From NCBI RefSeq assembly GCF_003143935.1, contig NZ_QFRX01000001.1:7846992-7910991 (forward strand): a stretch of DNA of 64,000 nucleotides, read 5' to 3'. This stretch comes from Streptomyces sp. Act143. GTDB taxonomy: Bacteria > Actinomycetota > Actinomycetes > Streptomycetales > Streptomycetaceae. Within the stretch, counting starts at the first letter, position 1. Each line of letters starts with the position of its first letter. The notes below the pieces were generated by a model. It was not told the DNA's origin. It saw only the letters and a program-made list of their open reading frames with translations, and searched no databases. Position numbers and translations under genes: made by a program. Shown here piece by piece: positions 60,493 through 64,000 of this stretch.

Positions 60493-61229
60493 TGCCCTCG
60501 AAGCCCGCACGGCTCGAACTCCTCCCCGCCGTCGACGTCCGGGACGGCCAGGCCGTCCGCCTCGTGCACGGCGAGTCCGGGACCGAGACCTCGTACGGCT
60601 CTCCCCTTGAGGCCGCCCTCACCTGGCAGCGCTCGGGCGCCGAATGGCTCCACCTCGTCGACCTGGACGCGGCCTTCGGCACCGGCGACAACCGGGACCT
60701 GGTCCGTGAGGTCACCGAGGCCATGGACATCAAGGTCGAGCTGTCCGGCGGCATCCGGGACGACGCCTCCCTGGCGGCGGCCCTCGCCACCGGCTGCACC
60801 CGCGTCAACCTCGGCACCGCTGCCCTGGAGACCCCGGAGTGGGTCGCCAAGGTCATCGCCGAGCACGGCGACAGGATCGCGGTGGGCCTGGACGTCCGCG
60901 GCACGACCCTGAAGGGCCGCGGCTGGACCCGCGACGGCGGCGACCTGTACGAGACGCTGGCGCGCCTCGACTCCGAGGGCTGCGCGCGGTACGTCGTCAC
61001 CGACATCGCCAAGGACGGCACGCTGCAGGGCCCCAACCTGGAGCTGCTGCGCAACGTCTGCGCGGCGACCGACCGGCCGGTCGTGGCGTCCGGCGGCGTG
61101 TCCTCGCTGGACGACCTGCGTGCCATCGCCGAGCTGGTACCCCTCGGTGTCGAGGGCTCCATCGTCGGGAAGGCCCTGTACGCGAAGGCGTTCACCCTGG
61201 AAGAGGCCTTGGAGGCTGTGTCGTCATGA
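60492..61229 (+). CDS. priA: Phosphoribosyl isomerase PriA (HisA/TrpF)
   Basis: This 245-aa TIM-barrel isomerase acts on ProFAR in histidine synthesis. In Streptomyces it also performs the TrpF reaction, since a separate trpF is missing from the genus. The two catalytic aspartates are in LLPAVDVRDGQ and VGLDVRG, and the DIAKDGTLQGPN and GRGWTRDGG loops are typical of PriA. RidA and hisF follow. Confidence 0.94.
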   Translation: MPSKPARLELLPAVDVRDGQAVRLVHGESGTETSYGSPLEAALTWQRSGAEWLHLVDLDAAFGTGDNRDLVREVTEAMDIKVELSGGIRDDASLAAALATGCTRVNLGTAALETPEWVAKVIAEHGDRIAVGLDVRGTTLKGRGWTRDGGDLYETLARLDSEGCARYVVTDIAKDGTLQGPNLELLRNVCAATDRPVVASGGVSSLDDLRAIAELVPLGVEGSIVGKALYAKAFTLEEALEAVSS

Positions 61230-61630
61230 CGTCGGAAGCCGTACGGCGGGTGCAGAGCGGAAGCCCCTGGGAAGAGTCCTTCGGTTTTGCACGCGCCGTC
61301 GCGGCGGGCGACCGTGTGCTGGTGTCGGGCACGACCTCCTTCAAGGGAGACGTGCTGTACGGGGAGGGCGACCCCTACGAGCAGGCCAAGGTGGCCTTCA
61401 CCAGCGCGGTCGAGGCGATCGGCGAGTTCGGGCTCGATGTCGGGTCGGTCATCCGGACCAGGATGTTCCTCACGCACTCGCGGGACGTCGACGAGGTGGG
61501 CCGTGCCCACAAGGAGCTTTTCGACGCGGTGCGCCCGGTCTCGACCCTCCTCGTCGTGGAGGGCTTCGTCGACCCGCGCATCCTCGTCGAAGTCGAACTA
61601 GAGGCATTCAGAGGAGCCGTGAACTCATGA
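61226..61630 (+). CDS. RidA/YjgF family protein
   Basis: This 134-aa protein is placed between priA and hisF with ATGA overlaps on both sides. RidA enzymes deaminate reactive enamines and imines made by PLP enzymes. Visible motifs are VSGTTSFKGDVLYG, RTRMFLTHSRD and STLLVVEGFVDPRILVEVE; the critical Arg (RTRMF) appears present. Residence in a his operon suggests a housekeeping role during amino-acid synthesis. Confidence 0.9.
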   Translation: MTSEAVRRVQSGSPWEESFGFARAVAAGDRVLVSGTTSFKGDVLYGEGDPYEQAKVAFTSAVEAIGEFGLDVGSVIRTRMFLTHSRDVDEVGRAHKELFDAVRPVSTLLVVEGFVDPRILVEVELEAFRGAVNS

Positions 61631-62382
61631 CCCTGGCGGTCCGAGTCATCCCCTGCCTGGACGTGGACAACGGCCGGGTCGTCAAGGGCGTCAACTTCCA
61701 GAACCTGCGCGACGCGGGCGACCCCGTCGAGATGGCCAAGGTGTACGACGCCGAGGGCGCCGACGAGCTGACGTTCCTGGACATCACCGCGTCGTCGGGC
61801 AACCGCGAGACGACGTACGACGTGGTGCGCCGCACGGCCGAGCAGGTCTTCATCCCGCTCACGGTCGGCGGCGGCGTGCGCACCGCCGAGGACGTGGACA
61901 AGCTGCTGCGGGCCGGTGCGGACAAGGTCGGTGTGAACACCGCCGCGATCGCGCGTCCGGACCTCATCCGCGAGATCGCCGAGCGCTTCGGCCGGCAGGT
62001 GCTGGTGCTGTCCGTGGACGCGCGCCGGACGCCCGAGGGCACCTTCGAGGTCACCACCCACGGCGGCCGCAAGGGCACCGGCATCGACGCCGTCGAGTGG
62101 GCGCACCGGGCCGCCGAGCTGGGCGCGGGGGAGATCCTGCTCAACTCGATGGACGCGGACGGCACGAAGGACGGCTACGACCTGGAGATGATCGCCGCCG
62201 TCCGCAAGCACGTGACGGTCCCGGTGATCGCCTCCGGCGGTGCCGGCAAGCTCGCCGACTTCGCCCCGGCGATCGAGGCGGGGGCGGACGCGGTGCTGGC
62301 GGCGTCGGTGTTCCACTTCGGCGATCTGCGGATCGGAGAGGTGAAGGACGCGCTGCGGGAGGCCGGGCACCCGGTGCGGTGA
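61627..62382 (+). CDS. hisF: Imidazole glycerol phosphate synthase, cyclase subunit
   Basis: This 251-aa TIM barrel converts PRFAR and ammonia to IGP and AICAR. Catalytic Asp residues are in VIPCLDVDNGRVVKG and LSVDARR. LDITASSGNRET and NSMDADGTKDGYD are typical. It ends the his operon, with a hairpin just after it. Confidence 0.96.
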   Translation: MTLAVRVIPCLDVDNGRVVKGVNFQNLRDAGDPVEMAKVYDAEGADELTFLDITASSGNRETTYDVVRRTAEQVFIPLTVGGGVRTAEDVDKLLRAGADKVGVNTAAIARPDLIREIAERFGRQVLVLSVDARRTPEGTFEVTTHGGRKGTGIDAVEWAHRAAELGAGEILLNSMDADGTKDGYDLEMIAAVRKHVTVPVIASGGAGKLADFAPAIEAGADAVLAASVFHFGDLRIGEVKDALREAGHPVR

Positions 62383-62397
62383 CGCGCTGCTGAGCTG

Positions 62398-62428
62398 AGC
62401 CCCGGGCGCCGGTGAGGTGGCCGGGGCT
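62398..62428 (+). terminator. Terminator of the his operon
   Basis: AGCCCCGG (62398-62405) pairs with CCGGGGCT (62421-62428), followed by TT and CTC. The loop is 15 nt. Confidence 0.7.
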
Positions 62429-62439
62429 TTCTCACCGAA

Positions 62440-62493
62440 AGATGCGAAAGGTAAGTTGCGCAAAATATGTTGTGCAATTTTTCCTTCGCATCT
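62440..62493. promoter_or_regulatory. 54-bp nested dyad before the ArsR-type regulator
   Basis: Two inverted repeats share one centre at 62466.5. The outer pair is AGATGCGAA (62440-62448) and TTCGCATCT (62485-62493), perfect. The inner pair is TTGCGCAA (62456-62463) and TTGTGCAA (62470-62477), 7 of 8. The whole is AT-rich and lies 11 bp before the start codon. Confidence 0.7.
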
Positions 62494-62504
62494 ACGGTGG
62501 AGGC

Positions 62505-63095
62505 ATGACAGGAAAAGAGCGGGACCGGCGGATCACGGACGTGGGCACCCTCAAGGCGCTCGCGCACCCCCTGCGGATGAGGCTCTGCCGGAACCTCACG
62601 CTGATGCGGGTCGCCACCGCCTCTCAGCTGGCCGAGCAGGTCGACGAGGCCGTCTCGCTGGTCAGCTACCACCTGCGCAAACTCGCCGAGTTCGGGCTCA
62701 TCGAGGAGGCCGAGCCGCAGAGCGCGGACGGTCGCGAGCGGTGGTGGCAGCTCGCCTCCGACGGGGTCAGCATCCACCACGAGGACTTCAGCGCCGCCCC
62801 CGAGGAGGCGGCCGCGCACACCGCGGCCAGCAGGCTCTTCGCCGAGCAGCGCATGGACATGTACCGGCGCTGGCTCGACGAGCGCGCCCACTGGAGCGAG
62901 GCATGGAACCGCAGGGCCGAGTCCTCCGAGTCGGCGCTCCGCCTCACCGCGGACGAACTGGCCGAGCTGAACAAGGAGATGCTCGCGCTCCTGCACAAGT
63001 ACGACGAGCTGGGCCGGGCCGCCGAGACCGCCGGCGACACCGAGGGCCGCGAGAACGTCGCGGTGCACACGTACGCCTTCCCGTTCCGCGCCTGA
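62505..63095 (+). CDS. ArsR-type winged-helix regulator
   Basis: This 196-aa protein has an N-terminal winged helix (about 10-80; LKALAHPLRMRLCRNL, then QLAEQVDEAVSLVSYHLRKL as the recognition region) and a helical C-terminal domain (about 95-175). Metal-binding Cys of classical ArsR are absent, so it probably senses a small molecule. GGTGGAGG precedes ATG 62505. The MFS gene follows after 14 bp, which suggests that it controls that exporter and itself through the dyad at 62440-62493. Confidence 0.88.
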   Translation: MTGKERDRRITDVGTLKALAHPLRMRLCRNLTLMRVATASQLAEQVDEAVSLVSYHLRKLAEFGLIEEAEPQSADGRERWWQLASDGVSIHHEDFSAAPEEAAAHTAASRLFAEQRMDMYRRWLDERAHWSEAWNRRAESSESALRLTADELAELNKEMLALLHKYDELGRAAETAGDTEGRENVAVHTYAFPFRA

Positions 63096-63109
63096 GAGGA
63101 CCCGGCCCC

Positions 63110-64000
63110 GTGACCGCCACGCTCGCAGCCCCGCTCGACGCAGCCTCCGCCCGGCCCGCCCACCGCGACGGCAACGTCCTGCGCTGGCTCGCCGCCTACA
63201 CCTCCTCCATGGTCGGCGACAGCGTGTACTACATCGCCCTGTCCTGGGCCGCCGTCCAGGCGGGCAGTCCCTCACAGGCCGGGCTCGTGATGTCCGTGAG
63301 CGCGCTGCCCCGCGCGGTGCTGATGCTGGGCGGAGGAGTGATCGCCGACCGGCTGGGACCGCGCCGGGTCGTCATCGCCAGCGACGCGGTGCGCTGCGCG
63401 GCCGTCCTCGCGGTGGCGGCGCTGCTCTTCCTCGGCAGCCCCGGACTGTGGCCGCTGGCCGCGCTGGCGTTCGTCTTCGGCACCGTTGACGCCGTGTTCA
63501 TGCCGGCCGTGGGCGCCCTCCCCGCGCGCGTGACGTCACGGGACCAGCTCGCGCGCGTGCAGGGCATGCGGGGCCTGGCCATCCGGTTCGCGAGCGTGGT
63601 CGGCGGACCGCTCGGCGGGCTCGGGGTGGCCGTCGGCGGGGCGGCGGCCGCGTTCGGACTCGCCGGGCTGCTGATCGCGGTGTCGGTGCCGCTGCTGGTC
63701 AGCGTGCGGATGACGGGGCTGCCCGCCGACGACAACGACAAGGCCGGCGCACAGGACAGGGGCACCGCCTGGAACGACCTGGTGAGCGGCCTGCACTACA
63801 TCCGCCGGCACCGCGTCCTCGCCCCGCTGATGCTGGCCATCGCCCTCGGCGACCTCGGCTTCGTCGGCCCGCTCAACGTCGGCCTGACCCTGCTCGCCGA
63901 CGAACGCGGCTGGGGCGCCTCCGGCATGGGCGCGGTGCTCGCCGGGTTCGGCGTCGGCGCGGGCGCCGCCGCCCTGCTCCTCACCGTGCGCGGGCGCCTG
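63110..64000 (+). CDS. MFS transporter, partial (right edge)
   Basis: The frame is open from GTG 63110 to the window end (297 codons). At least eight hydrophobic segments are visible, with VGDSVYYIALSWAAVQAG in TM1 and GGGVIADRLGPRRVVIASD as the MFS loop 2-3 motif. It belongs to the enterobactin-exporter-like or macrolide-efflux-like (MFS_3) branch. GAGAGGA precedes the start by nine bases. The regulator gene lies 14 bp upstream. Confidence 0.88.
   Translation, partial: MTATLAAPLDAASARPAHRDGNVLRWLAAYTSSMVGDSVYYIALSWAAVQAGSPSQAGLVMSVSALPRAVLMLGGGVIADRLGPRRVVIASDAVRCAAVLAVAALLFLGSPGLWPLAALAFVFGTVDAVFMPAVGALPARVTSRDQLARVQGMRGLAIRFASVVGGPLGGLGVAVGGAAAAFGLAGLLIAVSVPLLVSVRMTGLPADDNDKAGAQDRGTAWNDLVSGLHYIRRHRVLAPLMLAIALGDLGFVGPLNVGLTLLADERGWGASGMGAVLAGFGVGAGAAALLLTVRGRL

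Overview
The window is a chromosomal core segment from a Streptomyces (high-GC actinobacterium). The evidence is the very high G+C with strong third-codon-position bias, frequent GTG starts with GGAGG-like ribosome binding sites, the actinobacterial division and wall (dcw) gene order running rsmH-ftsL-ftsI-murE-murF-mraY-murD-ftsW-murG-ftsQ-ftsZ-pgeF-yggS-sepF-yggT-divIVA, the histone-tailed DksA-like protein beside ileS and lspA, and a his operon with a priA-type hisA. As far as I can recall it, the order matches the S. coelicolor SCO2050-SCO2100 region. No insertion sequence, prophage, CRISPR array, tRNA or rRNA gene was seen.

Layout. 1-3.1 kb: the 5' part of a degenerate ABC ATPase behind a long dyad operator, then a HEPN-fold protein, a methyltransferase and a DUF3040 membrane protein. 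3.2-8.8 kb (minus): a MoxR / DUF58 / transglutaminase-like membrane operon and a beta-carbonic anhydrase. 9.2-27.0 kb (plus): the dcw cluster, read mostly with overlapping or near-touching genes, with a separate promoter region before ftsZ, and ended after divIVA by a 19-bp UUCG hairpin. 27.1-30.6 kb (minus): ileS with a translational T-box leader. 30.8-36.4 kb (plus): the DksA-like protein, lspA, an RluD-type synthase, an acetyltransferase, a Na+/H+ antiporter and an SDR. 36.4-44.1 kb (mainly minus): MscS channel, hydrolase, secreted metalloprotease, PhoD phosphatase, DsbA-like protein, a membrane protein and a DUF2252 protein. 44.3-47.8 kb: dnaE. 47.9-56.5 kb: a 54-aa basic protein, a NYN-domain protein, an ABC exporter, the 24-aa ribosomal protein bL37, YbaK, a LON-N protein and two poorly known proteins. 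56.7-62.4 kb: hisD-hisC-hisB-(54-aa membrane protein)-hisH-priA-ridA-hisF, an almost fully overlapping operon. 62.5-64 kb: an ArsR-type regulator behind a large dyad and the start of an MFS exporter.

The dcw genes make lipid II in the cytoplasm (murE, murF, mraY, murD, murG), polymerise and cross-link it at the septum (ftsW, ftsI), and position the Z-ring (ftsZ, sepF, ftsQ, ftsL); divIVA marks the growing hyphal tip. The his genes convert PRFAR to histidine, with PriA probably also serving tryptophan synthesis.

Most of the window is conserved housekeeping DNA. The items most worth a second look are the T-box leader, the tiny genes (47935-48099, 52404-52478, 59684-59848), the degenerate ABC ATPase with its operator, the 54-bp dyad before the ArsR regulator, and the candidate regulatory repeats near phoD and at 54.9 kb.
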